Notes: generated by a model from the letters alone, not told the origin. A DNA stretch of 64,000 bases from Soonwooa sp. (GCF_030151385.1 NZ_JASLDS010000046.1:62001-126000); one strand, 5' to 3'; shown: positions 9,238 to 20,500, counted from the stretch's first letter. A program made the numbers and translations.

Positions 9238-11484
9238 ATGAATTATACCTCGGAACTTAAAAAGTTTTTAACAAGCCAATATATTTTTGCTGGGACAAGA
9301 ATTGCATTGGCAATTGTTATTCCGAGTATTATTCTTGCCCATTTTGGATTACTACAAGAATACTTTCTTTTCCCAATGGGAACCAGTTTTGTTGGTTTAA
9401 CAGATCAACCTGGACCATTTATCAGAAGACGAAATACATTAGCTTTCGCCGTTGTTTCTTATTTTTTAGTCGCGTTAATAGCCAGTCTCGTCAAAGATTT
9501 CCAAATTGTAGTATACTTAGAGATTATCCTTTTTGGGATGTTCTTCTCATTAATTGGCGTTTATGGAACGCGACTTGCTGGCGTCGGATCTCTATCATTA
9601 GTTGTCCTCAGCATCTTTATTGATGGACATCTCACAGGACATGATGTTGTCAAAAGTCTAGGAATATTCCTTGCTGGATGCGTTTGGTTCGTTATTGTTT
9701 TCTTGGTTGTCTCGACATTACAACCTTACAAATTAGCGAGTCAAATGGTTGGCGAAAACTATCTCGAACTCGCCGATTATCTTAGAATAAAAGCCAAATT
9801 TTATAAAAAAAATGAAAATGTTGACGAGCTTCTTAACCAACTTATTTCACAACAAATTAAGATAAAAGATCAACAAGAAGCCACTCGAGAGATTGTTTTC
9901 AAAACCCGTAGAATCGTCAACGAGTCGACGACGCAAAGCCGTATTCTGATGTTGATGTTCCTCAACTCAGTAGATCTTTACGAAAAGCTTTTCACTTCCG
10001 AAAACGACTATCGAAAGCTAAATCATGTTTTTGGGGAAACCAAAATCCTCAATATGATGCACGATTATCTTATCAATATGGCGAATGAGCTTACCAATAT
10101 CGGCATCGCTTTGCAAGGAAATATCCGAACAAAAGAACAATACAATTTTGATAAAGAATTAAAAAAAATATACCATCAATTCTACGAACATCGTGCAGTA
10201 GTCATTAATTCTGAAAACCTAGAAGACTTTATGCTTCTTCGCCAAGTCTTGATGCGTGTGACTGATGTTACTGACGAGGTCAAAACTATTTTTAGAGTTT
10301 TTGATCAAGATGTAAAACTTGCTAAAAGTCTTTCTACAGGACTTGATCTTAATAAATTTGTTCCGAAAGAAGAACGACTTAACCGCAAGGTTTTGTTTAG
10401 TAATATCTCGCTAGAATCTGGGCACTTCCGTCATGCTGTACGAGTGACTTTAGCCTTGTTTATTGGTTATTTATTTTCCAAAATGGCATTTTTAGGAATT
10501 GGTCATGCCTACTGGATTATGATTACCATAACAGCCATCCTAAAACCTGCTTACAGTACTACAAAACATCGTAATCTACTGCGACTTTATGGCACTATTG
10601 CTGGCGGAATTATGGCCTATGTAATTTTGTATTTCGTCACTGACAGTACAGTATTGCTCGCTACCCTTTTGTTAGCAATGACATTATGTTTTAGTTTGTT
10701 AAAATCTAAATATTTTTGGGCTGTATTTTTTATGACAATATATGTTTTCTTGTCATTTAATTTTTTAAAACCTGGGAATGTTAACCTCATCTTCAAAGAT
10801 AGAATTATAGATACAGCCATTGGTGGTGCCGTAACATTTTTGGTAGCCTATTTTGTTTTCCCTGTTTGGGAACACACACAGAATCTCCAATTGATGAAGA
10901 AATCTGCAAAAAGCAATTTGGAATACTTCCGAATTGTCATGGATCTTTTCATTAATAAACAAGAAAATGATGAGCAATACCGTCTTAAAAGAAAAAATGC
11001 CATTATCGACCTTGCGAACCTTTCCGACAACTTCCAAAGAATGATTTCGGATCCGAAAGACCAGCAAAAAAAGCTCGAAACTGTGCATCAATTTGTGACG
11101 ACTTCTCACCTACTAACGGCTTATACCGCGTCGCTTTCTCAGTTCGCAAAGAATGAAGACCAATATCCCGAAATCGACAGCCAAAGTTGGAAAATAAAAA
11201 TCTCTTCAGAATTAATTAGAAGTAATTCGTTGTTGCATAAGGAAGAATTCGATCATGATATTATCGACCAAAGCAAAATTGAGCCCGATGATCATGTTGA
11301 CGAGCTACTCGAAAAACGCCGTCAAGAACTTGATGAAAGCGAATATCGCGACCATCGTGATCCAACAAAGATCAGTCATTTAACAGAGTTAAAAAGTATT
11401 CACGATTTGTTGGAATTAATCTACGATGTTGCCAAAGACCAACGCAAAGTCGTTGAAAACTATTACAAGAACAAAACAGAATAA
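9238..11484 (+). CDS. FUSC family (YccS-like) inner membrane protein
   Basis: 748 residues. The protein has two membrane blocks: hydrophobic segments in about residues 17-165 and again in about 395-540. A soluble region lies between them and a charged cytosolic tail follows. This is the duplicated YccS/FUSC (fusaric acid resistance, aromatic-acid exporter) architecture. The second block carries the FUSC signature region (AYWIMITITAILKPAYSTTKHRNLLRLYGT). Members are proposed to export aromatic or phenolic compounds, but the substrate here is unknown. The gene stands alone, flanked by terminators on both sides. A second, half-size FUSC protein is encoded at 27312-27812. Confidence 0.85.
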   Translation: MNYTSELKKFLTSQYIFAGTRIALAIVIPSIILAHFGLLQEYFLFPMGTSFVGLTDQPGPFIRRRNTLAFAVVSYFLVALIASLVKDFQIVVYLEIILFGMFFSLIGVYGTRLAGVGSLSLVVLSIFIDGHLTGHDVVKSLGIFLAGCVWFVIVFLVVSTLQPYKLASQMVGENYLELADYLRIKAKFYKKNENVDELLNQLISQQIKIKDQQEATREIVFKTRRIVNESTTQSRILMLMFLNSVDLYEKLFTSENDYRKLNHVFGETKILNMMHDYLINMANELTNIGIALQGNIRTKEQYNFDKELKKIYHQFYEHRAVVINSENLEDFMLLRQVLMRVTDVTDEVKTIFRVFDQDVKLAKSLSTGLDLNKFVPKEERLNRKVLFSNISLESGHFRHAVRVTLALFIGYLFSKMAFLGIGHAYWIMITITAILKPAYSTTKHRNLLRLYGTIAGGIMAYVILYFVTDSTVLLATLLLAMTLCFSLLKSKYFWAVFFMTIYVFLSFNFLKPGNVNLIFKDRIIDTAIGGAVTFLVAYFVFPVWEHTQNLQLMKKSAKSNLEYFRIVMDLFINKQENDEQYRLKRKNAIIDLANLSDNFQRMISDPKDQQKKLETVHQFVTTSHLLTAYTASLSQFAKNEDQYPEIDSQSWKIKISSELIRSNSLLHKEEFDHDIIDQSKIEPDDHVDELLEKRRQELDESEYRDHRDPTKISHLTELKSIHDLLELIYDVAKDQRKVVENYYKNKTE

Positions 11485-11510
11485 AAAAGCAGTCCCATTT
11501 CTGAGACTGC
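11483..11510 (-). terminator. Terminator of the 658-residue T9SS cargo gene
   Basis: Stem GCAGTCCCA / TGAGACTGC (one mismatch) at 11489-11510, followed by a T tract in minus-strand reading. The position between convergent genes means it may also slow plus-strand transcription. Confidence 0.7.
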
Positions 11511-11537
11511 CTTTCGATTCAAAATTTAACAAGATAT

Positions 11538-13514
11538 TTATTTAACAATAACTTTAGAAGTTGTTACTTGACCATTAATAGTTAATTTAACAACGTAAAG
11601 ACCTTTAGAAAGATTAGCAGCAGATACAATCTTCGTGTTAGATTGATTAATTACTAAATTCCCAACAGCATTATAAACCTCGAATTTATCCGCTTTATCT
11701 AAAGTACCAATGCTTTTTGTTTTGTCGTCAAAATAGATTTTTGCTTCCGATTTTTTAACATCATTAGTTGCAAGTGTAGAGAATGGAACATCATAAAACT
11801 CTGTTGTTGTAACACTTGCCGTATTTTGATACAACATCGCAAGTTTTAGAATCGCTTTTTCATGTTCGTCTCTTAAAAAACCACTCGAGACAATATCGCC
11901 ATAACTACCATCACCTTTTAAAGCAAAAATTGGCGTTTGATAATCTTTAGAGATACTGAATTCATTATACATTTTTGATCCTGTTGGAAATTTATGCTTG
12001 TGAATATAAGTAAACTCATAATCGTCATCCGAATTATAAACATGCGGATCCAAAGTTTCTCCATTCAGGATTGGTACAAACATCTGTGGATTTGTCCCGA
12101 TATTAAGTTTAATTTCTTTTTTGAACTCGCCATCCTTAAAATATTGGTTAACCAAACCATAAGCAACATTGTCAATTTGCTTACCCGATCCTAGACCAAT
12201 TAGATAGTCATAGCCGTTTGTTGAAGGAATTCTATTGAAATTGGTAGATAAGATTTGATCATTATATTTTGCTGGGAAAGAAAAACCATCCTTCCACGAT
12301 TGAAGATCAAAAGTGTCGATAGAGCTACCGAAATCGCCTTCTCCAATAATGAAAGCTAATTGATCGTCTTTGCCTGCAATTGGTGCCATCTCCCCTACCG
12401 AAATAATTTTTTTCTCCAAAGATCTGATACGTCGTCCTTGCTCGTTAGCAACGTAATAATTGGCCCAACTTTTATCATTGATAACATCCTCATAACGAAT
12501 GGTGTACATAATTTCCAAATCATCATCATCGTTAAAGGTCTTATCCGTGATCTCAAACTTATAATTAAAAGGCAAAGTTCCGAAATCTCCAAGTGCAAAA
12601 ATATAAGGCGACTCTGGATATATCGATGTTAAATCTAAAGGAATAGTCTTTTCTAGGTTAAAATCTGTATCGTAGATTTTCACTAACAAATGGTTGTCTG
12701 GTGTAACTTCGTACGTCTGTTGGTTCATAAAAAGTTTCTCATAATGCGCCAAAACAATTTTGTCTTGACCTTTAATCTTTAAGAAACTTACTGGAGAGCC
12801 AGCATAATTAGTCGACAATTTAGCAGCAACTGGAACTGATTTCATTTCATTAAAATTCGCATCATACAAACGGAATTCGTTGTTTTCTTCTCCATCATAA
12901 GCTCCAAAAATTCGAGTCTCTCCACTCGCTGTACGAATATATTTTGCTGAGTTTACTGGCAATTCTTTTAACTTAACACCATTTTCGTTAAATACCCAAA
13001 CTGCACTTTTCTGAAATGCAGGACCAACACCACCTTCGAAATAATGAACAAACATCATGATTCTTCTACCATCTTCTGCCTTTGACATCGTTGTAATAAT
13101 AGCAACTTTATTAGCCGTTGTTGGTAAACTTGCGTTAAAACTTTTTGTTTCTTTGAAGTTATTATCCATGAAAGAAAAAGTCAAATTTGCTCCTGTTCCG
13201 AATTTATATTTAATGGCATAGTTTTCAGCAAGTCCTGTTTCAACAGCTAAAATTTTGCCCCAAGAGTCGACAGCAATCGTGTTGGTAGGAGCTGCGGTGC
13301 TCGTTTTAGAAGCGTTAACATAAGAGGTCGGAGTCGCGTTATATTGTTGTAGATTTTGTTTCGCCGTGAATAAGCTATTAAAATCTGGACTTGTTTTTAG
13401 AATCTTTGCTGGTTTTTCAACTTTTAGTCCAGCATTTTCAAATAGGATTGTTTCTTGCGCATTTACAATATTAGTCGCTAAAATTGCAGCTGCCAAAATT
13501 ATAGATTTCTTCAT
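11538..13514 (-). CDS. Secreted protein with T9SS type A sorting domain
   Basis: 658 residues, signal peptide MKKSIILAAAILATNIVNAQ. The body (about 30-580) is beta-rich with acidic loops such as DDDDLEIMYT, suggesting a propeller-like or repeat surface protein, but I recognise no enzyme motif. The last 70 residues form a T9SS type A CTD (KFEVYNAVGNLVINQ, LSKGLYVVKLTINGQV, final KVIVK). It should therefore be exported through the SprA/PorV system and processed by PorU. It is followed upstream, 18 bp away, by another T9SS cargo gene in the same direction (13533-14987), so the two may be an operon. Function unknown. Confidence 0.85.
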   Translation of the reverse strand: MKKSIILAAAILATNIVNAQETILFENAGLKVEKPAKILKTSPDFNSLFTAKQNLQQYNATPTSYVNASKTSTAAPTNTIAVDSWGKILAVETGLAENYAIKYKFGTGANLTFSFMDNNFKETKSFNASLPTTANKVAIITTMSKAEDGRRIMMFVHYFEGGVGPAFQKSAVWVFNENGVKLKELPVNSAKYIRTASGETRIFGAYDGEENNEFRLYDANFNEMKSVPVAAKLSTNYAGSPVSFLKIKGQDKIVLAHYEKLFMNQQTYEVTPDNHLLVKIYDTDFNLEKTIPLDLTSIYPESPYIFALGDFGTLPFNYKFEITDKTFNDDDDLEIMYTIRYEDVINDKSWANYYVANEQGRRIRSLEKKIISVGEMAPIAGKDDQLAFIIGEGDFGSSIDTFDLQSWKDGFSFPAKYNDQILSTNFNRIPSTNGYDYLIGLGSGKQIDNVAYGLVNQYFKDGEFKKEIKLNIGTNPQMFVPILNGETLDPHVYNSDDDYEFTYIHKHKFPTGSKMYNEFSISKDYQTPIFALKGDGSYGDIVSSGFLRDEHEKAILKLAMLYQNTASVTTTEFYDVPFSTLATNDVKKSEAKIYFDDKTKSIGTLDKADKFEVYNAVGNLVINQSNTKIVSAANLSKGLYVVKLTINGQVTTSKVIVK

Positions 13515-13532
13515 AACATATTTCTTTTTAGA

Positions 13533-14987
13533 TTATTTAATAATGATTGATGTCGATTGTGATTTGTTGCCAGCTTCTAAAACTAAAACATATTGTCCTG
13601 CTTTCAAACCAGACTTAATTTCTTGATTGTTAATAGCACCGGATTTCACCAATTTACCAGACAAATCATAAATCTTAAAGTTTTGGAATTCTTTTGTCGT
13701 AATCTTAAAATCACCATTGGATGGATTTGGGAAAACTTTTAGAGTACTAGACGAGCTTACAGAAGTTCCTAAATTGCTCATTTTAACCTCATAAAGTTCT
13801 TTACCAACCGCAGTTTCTACCATTCCCACGATATACAATTTGTTATTGTAAGAAATAATATCAGAAATTGAACTTCCCGTTGCTCCTGGTACTATATCAA
13901 GATATAGTTTTGTACCAGCTTCCGTACCATCAGTTACAAACAATTCGCGTCCTAAAGCGGCGTCATTAGCTACAAAAAATAATAAATCATTATGGATTGT
14001 AAACGTCGATGGATTACTGCTTGCACTTCCAGGAATTAAATCTTTTAGCATTTTGGTACCTGCTTCTGTACCATCGCTAACCCAAACTTCCGACCCATTA
14101 ACTCCGTCATTTGCAGCAAAATAGATTTTACCCTTGTATTCTATCATTTGCGTAACACCAGAGTTCGTAGTACCTTGATCTGATCCAACTTTGTTAATAT
14201 CTTTTAGAAGTGTAGTACCCTCGGTTGTACCATCAGTTATCCAAGGTTCTGTACCATTTTGATCCGTTCTAGCAGTAAAAAACATTTTTTTAAGCGTAGG
14301 ACTATAATAGAAATTATTCGGAGTGCTGCTTGCCGAAGGACGAATATCTTTGATGAGACTAAACTCTGCACCCGTACTTTTATAGATTTCTACGTCACTA
14401 AGATCTGTACCACCAGCTGCGATAATAGTATTATCTAATGCCATCATCGCTGTGTAAGAAATAAATGTTGAGCTCAACGGCGTCGGCGCATTTACACCAT
14501 CCGTTTTATAGATTCTTGCAGCAGTATCGACTGCATCACTTGCACGGAAGTATAATAGACTTCCATCAGCATTAACTTGCAGTTGCGAAGGCGAAGATCC
14601 CGCACTTCCAGGTTTAATATCTGCAAATAACTTGATACCCTCTGTTGGATTGTATTTGTAAAGTTCGATACCATTAGGCATTGATCCTATTCCACCAGCG
14701 AAAAATAATTCGCCTTGTTTAACACAAAAATTAGTTGGGTTAAAATTGCCACTTCCAGTATTGTAATCTTGCACAAGCTTGGTACCTGCATTTGTTCCGT
14801 CAGATTCCCAAAGCTCAACACCAGTTGTACCATCGTTGGCAGAAAAATAAAGTTTGTTATTGTATTGTACAAAATTGGCTGGACTTCCTGAGCCAGAACC
14901 AGGTCTAATGTCTTTTACTAATTCCACAGATTGCGATTGGTACAAAGCTGCAGTTAGCATTAAAAGACTTAAGTAAACTTTCTTCAT
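13533..14987 (-). CDS. ELWxxDGTxxGT-repeat protein, T9SS exported
   Basis: 484 residues, signal peptide MKKVYLSLLMLTAALYQSQS. The body consists of about seven repeats of 45-55 residues, each carrying a version of ELWxxDGTxxGT (for example GVELWESDGTNAGTKL, GTEPWITDGTTEGTTL, GRELFVTDGTEAGTKL), a repeat thought to form a beta propeller. Between them run NKLYFSANDG-type strands. A T9SS type A CTD (LKVFPNPSNGDFKIT to STSIIIK) occupies the last 70 residues. It is probably a secreted or cell-surface binding protein of unknown ligand. It is the first gene of a likely two-gene unit with the 658-residue cargo gene. Confidence 0.9.
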   Translation of the reverse strand: MKKVYLSLLMLTAALYQSQSVELVKDIRPGSGSGSPANFVQYNNKLYFSANDGTTGVELWESDGTNAGTKLVQDYNTGSGNFNPTNFCVKQGELFFAGGIGSMPNGIELYKYNPTEGIKLFADIKPGSAGSSPSQLQVNADGSLLYFRASDAVDTAARIYKTDGVNAPTPLSSTFISYTAMMALDNTIIAAGGTDLSDVEIYKSTGAEFSLIKDIRPSASSTPNNFYYSPTLKKMFFTARTDQNGTEPWITDGTTEGTTLLKDINKVGSDQGTTNSGVTQMIEYKGKIYFAANDGVNGSEVWVSDGTEAGTKMLKDLIPGSASSNPSTFTIHNDLLFFVANDAALGRELFVTDGTEAGTKLYLDIVPGATGSSISDIISYNNKLYIVGMVETAVGKELYEVKMSNLGTSVSSSSTLKVFPNPSNGDFKITTKEFQNFKIYDLSGKLVKSGAINNQEIKSGLKAGQYVLVLEAGNKSQSTSIIIK

Positions 14988-15126
14988 ATTAATAATTATT
15001 TAAGCTCCTCAAAACTATTGAAGCCAAATAATAACATCAAGAACTAGTCTATCAAAATTCGGTAAAACTGAAAGACAACAATATACAATCAACTGATTTT
15101 AAACAACTTAAAAATAGCATTTCATT

Positions 15127-15747
15127 TTATTCCAACACCACTGAAAAGTAATAATCGGATATTTCAAAAACTTTCACATCAAAAAAATCCTCAAAACTAT
15201 GGTCATACACTCTAGCTTTTACAGAGAAGTTTTCTGACGGCTGAAAAGCTTGTATATCGTAATGTTTTTTTAACGACCAATGCTTAGAATGATGGATTTT
15301 GTACAGAGATTCTTTTACCGTCCAGATGCTTGTGAGATAATCCACTTCTCTTTCGTTGTCAATAAAATCATTTTCGTGAAGAATAAACTTGTGACGGACT
15401 AGTTTTATTTTTTCTTTTTTACGTTCGAGATCGATACCTATTTTGCATTTAGAAATTCCAATCGCAGCCAAAGGAAAAGAGTGACTTATCGAAATATTAA
15501 AATCGTTGGGCTCCAAAAAAGGTTCGCCATTTTCTTTGTAAAGAATTTTATGATTTGGTAAAATCTGTTTTAGCATTTTACGAACCATCAAAACTTCTTT
15601 TACTTTCTTTGGATGATAGCCTTTCACTTTGTCATAGTTTTCTTTTTCTAAAAGAAAATTAATATCCAAAACTTCGTCTTCATCATATTTCCAAATAAGA
15701 AGTTGGGCTTTATCATTAGAAAAATTTTTGTACAAAGGCATTCTCAA
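15127..15747 (-). CDS. 4'-phosphopantetheinyl transferase (Sfp-type)
   Basis: 206 residues. The Sfp superfamily signature is present: GIDLE at residues 104-108 with Mg2+ ligands D106 and E108, and WTVKESLYKI at 142-151. ISISHS at 85-90 is the usual conserved strand before it. The enzyme transfers phosphopantetheine from CoA to a serine of carrier proteins. Two-domain size suits the Sfp/EntD group rather than the smaller AcpS. No NRPS or PKS gene lies in the window, so the target may be the fatty-acid ACP or a flexirubin-type polyene ACP (common in this group; inference). Confidence 0.88.
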   Translation of the reverse strand: MRMPLYKNFSNDKAQLLIWKYDEDEVLDINFLLEKENYDKVKGYHPKKVKEVLMVRKMLKQILPNHKILYKENGEPFLEPNDFNISISHSFPLAAIGISKCKIGIDLERKKEKIKLVRHKFILHENDFIDNEREVDYLTSIWTVKESLYKIHHSKHWSLKKHYDIQAFQPSENFSVKARVYDHSFEDFFDVKVFEISDYYFSVVLE

Positions 15748-15866
15748 ATTTTAAACATCAAAATTACAAATAATCAGTTCTTCAGACTTAAAATTTTAAC
15801 CTAAAATCTTAACCTTAAAAAATTATTAAATTTCAATTATTAGTATTTTTTTAACGCTTCGATAAG

Positions 15867-15874
15867 TAATTTTG
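15867..15874 (+). promoter_or_regulatory. -7 box before the small membrane protein gene
   Basis: TAATTTTG is a full TAnnTTTG match, ending 2 bp before ATG 15877. It would place the transcription start at or after that ATG and so favours the next in-frame ATG at 15886. Confidence 0.4.
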
Positions 15875-15885
15875 CAATGAGAGAA

Positions 15886-16263
15886 ATGAAATCCTTTTTC
15901 GTGTACATACTAACGGCTTTGCTGCTGCTTTTCTGTGTTGTTAGCAAATCTTACCAGACCAGTGGATCTAGTTCCGCAAAAATGGTCTATAAAGTTGTGT
16001 CCAAAAGTCAACACCTCAACCACAGCCTCCATAATACCAATCATACAAGAAGTACTGTTCTTGGTTTTTCTTCAATTATTAGTGACAACGAGCTAAATCC
16101 TGAACATTCTTCAGAACACTTTCTAATTATAGTAGGCATTTTAAGCCTTGCTAGCTTCTTGATTTTGTACTTTAAAAAATTCCATAGTAAAATTCAATTT
16201 TCAGAAAAGTTTTATAGTCCACACGTAAAAAAATTTATTCTTATCCGAGCAATTCGAATTTAA
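15886..16263 (+). CDS. Small membrane protein of unknown function
   Basis: 125 residues from ATG 15886 (MKSFFVYILTALL), or 128 from ATG 15877. The later start is preferred because a promoter box overlaps the region just before the first. It has two hydrophobic segments, about residues 2-20 and 85-100 (FLIIVGILSLASFLILYF). Between them is a His/Ser/Asn-rich loop (HLNHSLHNTNHTRST), and a basic tail follows. The His-rich loop could bind metal, but this is speculation. It lies 124 bp upstream of the efflux operon in the same direction and may be a leader gene of it. I do not recognise the family. Confidence 0.6.
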   Translation: MKSFFVYILTALLLLFCVVSKSYQTSGSSSAKMVYKVVSKSQHLNHSLHNTNHTRSTVLGFSSIISDNELNPEHSSEHFLIIVGILSLASFLILYFKKFHSKIQFSEKFYSPHVKKFILIRAIRI

Positions 16264-16386
16264 AATTGAACAGAAGTTTTTATTAATTTAATAAAAAAAT
16301 AACGTTATGATTATCAATATAAAGATAATTATAAAATCTATTCTCGGTTGGTTACAGCTAAATATTACTAAAAATACATTCAAGAT

Positions 16387-17469
16387 ATGAAAAGAGTCGC
16401 ATCATGCGTTGCTCTAAGCGCCGTTCTTTTATTGGCAAGTTGCAATAAAAAGGAAGAAGAAAAAGAAGACAGCTCTGTCTACCCTATCACATCACCGATT
16501 AAAATGGACACCGTGGTTACCAAAGAATTTGTAGCCCAGATTCGTTCAGAAAAAAACATTGAAATCCGTGCACAAGAAAAAGGCTTTCTAGAAAAAGTCT
16601 ATGTTGACGAAGGTCAATATGTCCACGCTGGTCAAGTCCTATTTCGTATCATGCCACAACTGTACGAAGCTGATGTTATGAAAGCCAAGGCAGAAGTAGC
16701 GCAAGCGCAAATCGAGTTGCAAAATTCGAGTACGCTAGCCAACAACAATGTGGTTTCGGTTAACGAAAAAAGAATGGCAAAAGCGAAACTAGATGCAGCT
16801 AACGCCGAATTGAAATTAGCACAAACCCATCTTTCATTCACGACCATAAAAGCACCTTTTTCTGGTATTATCAATAGACTTCCTCTCAAATTAGGAAGCT
16901 TGGTTGACGAAGGCGATTTGTTGACGAGTCTTTCTGACAATGGCGGCATCTTCGCTTACTTTAATGTGTCGGAACCAGAATATCTTAATTACCAAATGCA
17001 TTCTGCGGAGCGTGGCAATGACATTGTTTCTTTGGTGATGGCAAATGGAGAAAATTTTTCTGACAAAGGTATTATCCAAACCATTGAAGGGGAATTTGAC
17101 AGCGAAACTGGAAACATTGCTTTCCGTGCAAAATTCCCAAATCCTAATTCACTTTTAAGAAATGGTCAAACGGGAAAAATCTTGATGACGCTTCCTTTGA
17201 CCAATGCTTTAATTATTCCTCAAAAAGCAACTTACGAAATCCAAGATCAAACTTATGTTTTCGTTGTTGACAAAAATGGTGCTCTTAAATCTAGAAACAT
17301 CAAAATCCAATACGAATTGCCAGACATCTATGTTGTCGGTTCTGGACTTGCAGTTGGCGACAAAATTTTGCTGGAAGGTGTACAAAAGGTAAAAGATGAT
17401 CAAAAGATAAAAGTGAAATTCGAAGATCCGAAAAAGGTGTTACAATCATTGAAACTTCAAGCGAACTAA
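16387..17469 (+). CDS. RND efflux periplasmic adaptor (membrane fusion protein)
   Basis: 360 residues, lipoprotein signal with lipobox LLASC (Cys about residue 19). It has the biotinyl-lipoyl-like barrel pieces (KGFLEKVYVDEGQYVHAGQVLFRI and, later, TTIKAPFSGIINRLPLKLGSLVDEGDLL). These flank an alpha-helical hairpin (about residues 95-145), followed by beta-barrel and membrane-proximal domains. It links the inner-membrane pump to the outer-membrane channel. It is the first gene of a three-gene operon with the RND pump and an outer-membrane factor, giving a complete tripartite HAE1-type exporter. The substrate is unknown. Confidence 0.93.
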   Translation: MKRVASCVALSAVLLLASCNKKEEEKEDSSVYPITSPIKMDTVVTKEFVAQIRSEKNIEIRAQEKGFLEKVYVDEGQYVHAGQVLFRIMPQLYEADVMKAKAEVAQAQIELQNSSTLANNNVVSVNEKRMAKAKLDAANAELKLAQTHLSFTTIKAPFSGIINRLPLKLGSLVDEGDLLTSLSDNGGIFAYFNVSEPEYLNYQMHSAERGNDIVSLVMANGENFSDKGIIQTIEGEFDSETGNIAFRAKFPNPNSLLRNGQTGKILMTLPLTNALIIPQKATYEIQDQTYVFVVDKNGALKSRNIKIQYELPDIYVVGSGLAVGDKILLEGVQKVKDDQKIKVKFEDPKKVLQSLKLQAN

Positions 17470-17567
17470 AGAGAGTTCCGAAGGGAGAATTTAACTCAAA
17501 ATAAAGTGAATGTTTATTTAAGTTAAAAAATTCCTCGAATTTCAAATTAAAATTTCAAACTAAAAAA

Positions 17568-20500
17568 ATGTTTAAGAAATTCATACGCAGACCCGTTCTG
17601 TCTATCGTTATATCGTTAATCATTGTATTCTTAGGGATACTTTCGTTAACGTCGCTGCCTGTAACGCAGTTCCCATCGATCTCGCCTCCCAAAGTAAATA
17701 TTACAGCAGATTATCCTGGTGCCAATAACGAGTTGTTGATAAAATCCGTAATTATTCCATTGGAACGTTCCATCAATGGTGTTCCTGGGATGAAGTATAT
17801 GGCGTCAAATGCTGGTAACGACGGTGAAGCGCAAATACAAGTTGTATTTGATTTAGGAACCGATCCCAATGTTGCGGCAGTTAATGTCCAGAACCATATT
17901 TCCTCAGCGATTAACAAATTACCGCCTTTGGTTGTAAGAGAAGGGGTGAAAATTACGCGTGAAGAACCCAATATGCTAATGTACATCAACTTGTACAGTG
18001 ATGATCCAAAGTCCAACCAAAAATTCTTATTTAACTATGCTGACATCAACATTTTATCTGAATTAAAAAGGATAAAAGGTGTTGGTGATGTCGACATCCT
18101 TGGTACTAGAGAATATGCGATGCGTATTTGGCTAAAACCAGACCGTATGACGTCTTACAACATCTCGGCAGATGAAGTTATGGACGCCTTACAAGCGCAA
18201 AGTATTGAAGCTTCGCCAGGAAAAACTGGGGAAAGTTCGGGAAAACGCTCTCAATCTTTTGAGTATATTTTAAAGTATCCAGGTCGTTACAACAATGAAA
18301 AAGAATACGGAAACATTATTCTTAAATCTTCTCCTGATGGTCAATTTGTAAGATTAAAAGATGTTGCAGATATTGAGTTTGGAAGTACAATGTACGACAT
18401 CTACTCCACGCTTCACGGCAAACCATCAGCGGCAATCACTGTTAAGCAATCTTATGGTTCTAACGCTTCGGAAGTTATCAAAAACATAAAAGTCTTAATG
18501 GAAGATTTGCAAAAACACAATTTTCCAAAAGGCATGCATTACGAACTTAGTTATGATGTGTCAAGATTCTTAGATGCATCGATTGAGAAAGTTGTGCATA
18601 CACTTTTCGAAGCCTTTATCTTGGTAGCGATTGTTGTGTTTTTATTCTTAGGAGATTGGCGTTCAACTTTAATTCCGACCATTGCGGTGCCTGTTTCTCT
18701 AATCGGAACATTCGCAGTGATGTCCGCATTCGGGATTACTTTAAATATGATTTCGCTTTTTGCCCTCGTAATGGCAATTGGAGTCGTCGTCGATGATGCC
18801 ATTGTCGTCATCGAAGCCGTCCACGCCAAGATGGAGGAAAAAGAACTTTCGCCGTTAAAAGCGACTGAGGAAGCGATGCACGAAATTAGCGGTGCTATTA
18901 TCGCAATCACTTTGGTTATGGCATCGGTGTTTATTCCTGTTGCCTTTATGAGTGGACCTGTGGGAATTTTTTACCGTCAGTTTTCCATTACAATGGCATC
19001 GGCAATTATCCTTTCTGGTACTGTTGCATTAACTTTAACACCAGCGCTTTGTGCTTTAATTCTAAAAAATAATCACGGGAAAAGAAAGAAAAGTATCGTT
19101 AACAATTTCTTGGACAAGTTTAATAGCCTCTTTACTAAAGGTCAAACTAAGTATGAAGGGCTTTTAAACAAAACAGTTACTAAAAAATTCTTTACGCTAC
19201 CAGTTTTGTTATTATTCTGTCTTGGGACTTATTTACTTAGCAATAATATACCATCTGGATTTGTACCTACCGAAGACCAAGGGATGATTTATGCGATTAT
19301 CCAAACACCACCTGGCTCTACGCTAGAAAGAACCAATCAAGTGGCACTTCAACTTCAAAAAGAAGCAGAAAAAATTGAAGGCGTCCAATCGGTTTCTTCG
19401 CTTGCAGGTTACGAAATCTTGAGTGAAGGTACAGGATCTAACTCCGGAACTTGTTTGATTAACCTAAAACCTTGGGATGAACGAAAAGAAACCGCCGCCG
19501 AAATTATCGAAAAATTAGAACAAAAATCTAAAGACATTGCAGGTGCCAATGTCGAATTTTTCCAACCGCCATCAATTCCTGGTTATGGTGCAGCAGGCGG
19601 TTTTGAACTTCGCCTTCTTGACAAAACAGGAAATGGCGATTATCATAAAATGGAGCAAGTGAGTAATGATTTTGTAAAAGAATTACAAAAACGTCCAGAA
19701 TTGGGCTCTGCCTTTACATTCTATTCTGCGAGTTTTCCTCAATATATGTTGAAAATCGACAATGATTTGGCAGAGCAAAAAGGCGTTTCTATCCAGAAGG
19801 CGATGGATAACTTATCGACTTTGGTTGGATCAGATTACGAAACGAGTTTCATCAGATTTGATAGACCTTACAAAGTTATTGTACAGGCTGGCCCGCAATA
19901 CAGAGCTTTGCCAACGGACATTCTTAAACTTTATGTTAAAAATGATAAAGACCAAATGGTTCCTTATTCCGACTTTATGAAAATGGAAAAAGTATATGGT
20001 CTATCCGAAATTACAAGACATAACATGTATAACTCTTCGCAAGTAAGTGGTACACCTGCGCCAGGATACAGTTCTGGGCAAGCGATTGCGGCAATCCAAG
20101 AAGTTGCTGATAAAACGCTTCCTCGTGGTTTTGCTATCGATTGGGCGGGAATTTCTAAAGACGAAGTGTCAAGAGGTAACGAAGCAGTTTACATTTTCTT
20201 AATTTGTTTAGGATTTGTTTACTTAATTCTATCTGCACAGTACGAAAGTTTTGTTCTGCCTTTGCCAGTAATCTTGTCACTTCCTGTGGGTATTTTTGGT
20301 GCTTTTTTATGTTTAAAACTTTTAGGCTTAGAGAACAATATTTACGCACAAGTTGCAATGGTAATGCTCATTGGTCTTCTTGGTAAAAATGCCGTTTTGA
20401 TTGTAGAATTTGCAATCTTAAAGAAAAACGAAGAAAACATGCCAGTCGCCAAAGCAGCGATTATAGGAGCTACAATTCGTTTCCGACCAATTTTGATGAC

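Noticed and set aside
18551..18910. Antisense frames inside the RND pump gene
   Set aside because: They are long only because of codon bias on the opposite strand and have no plausible protein features.
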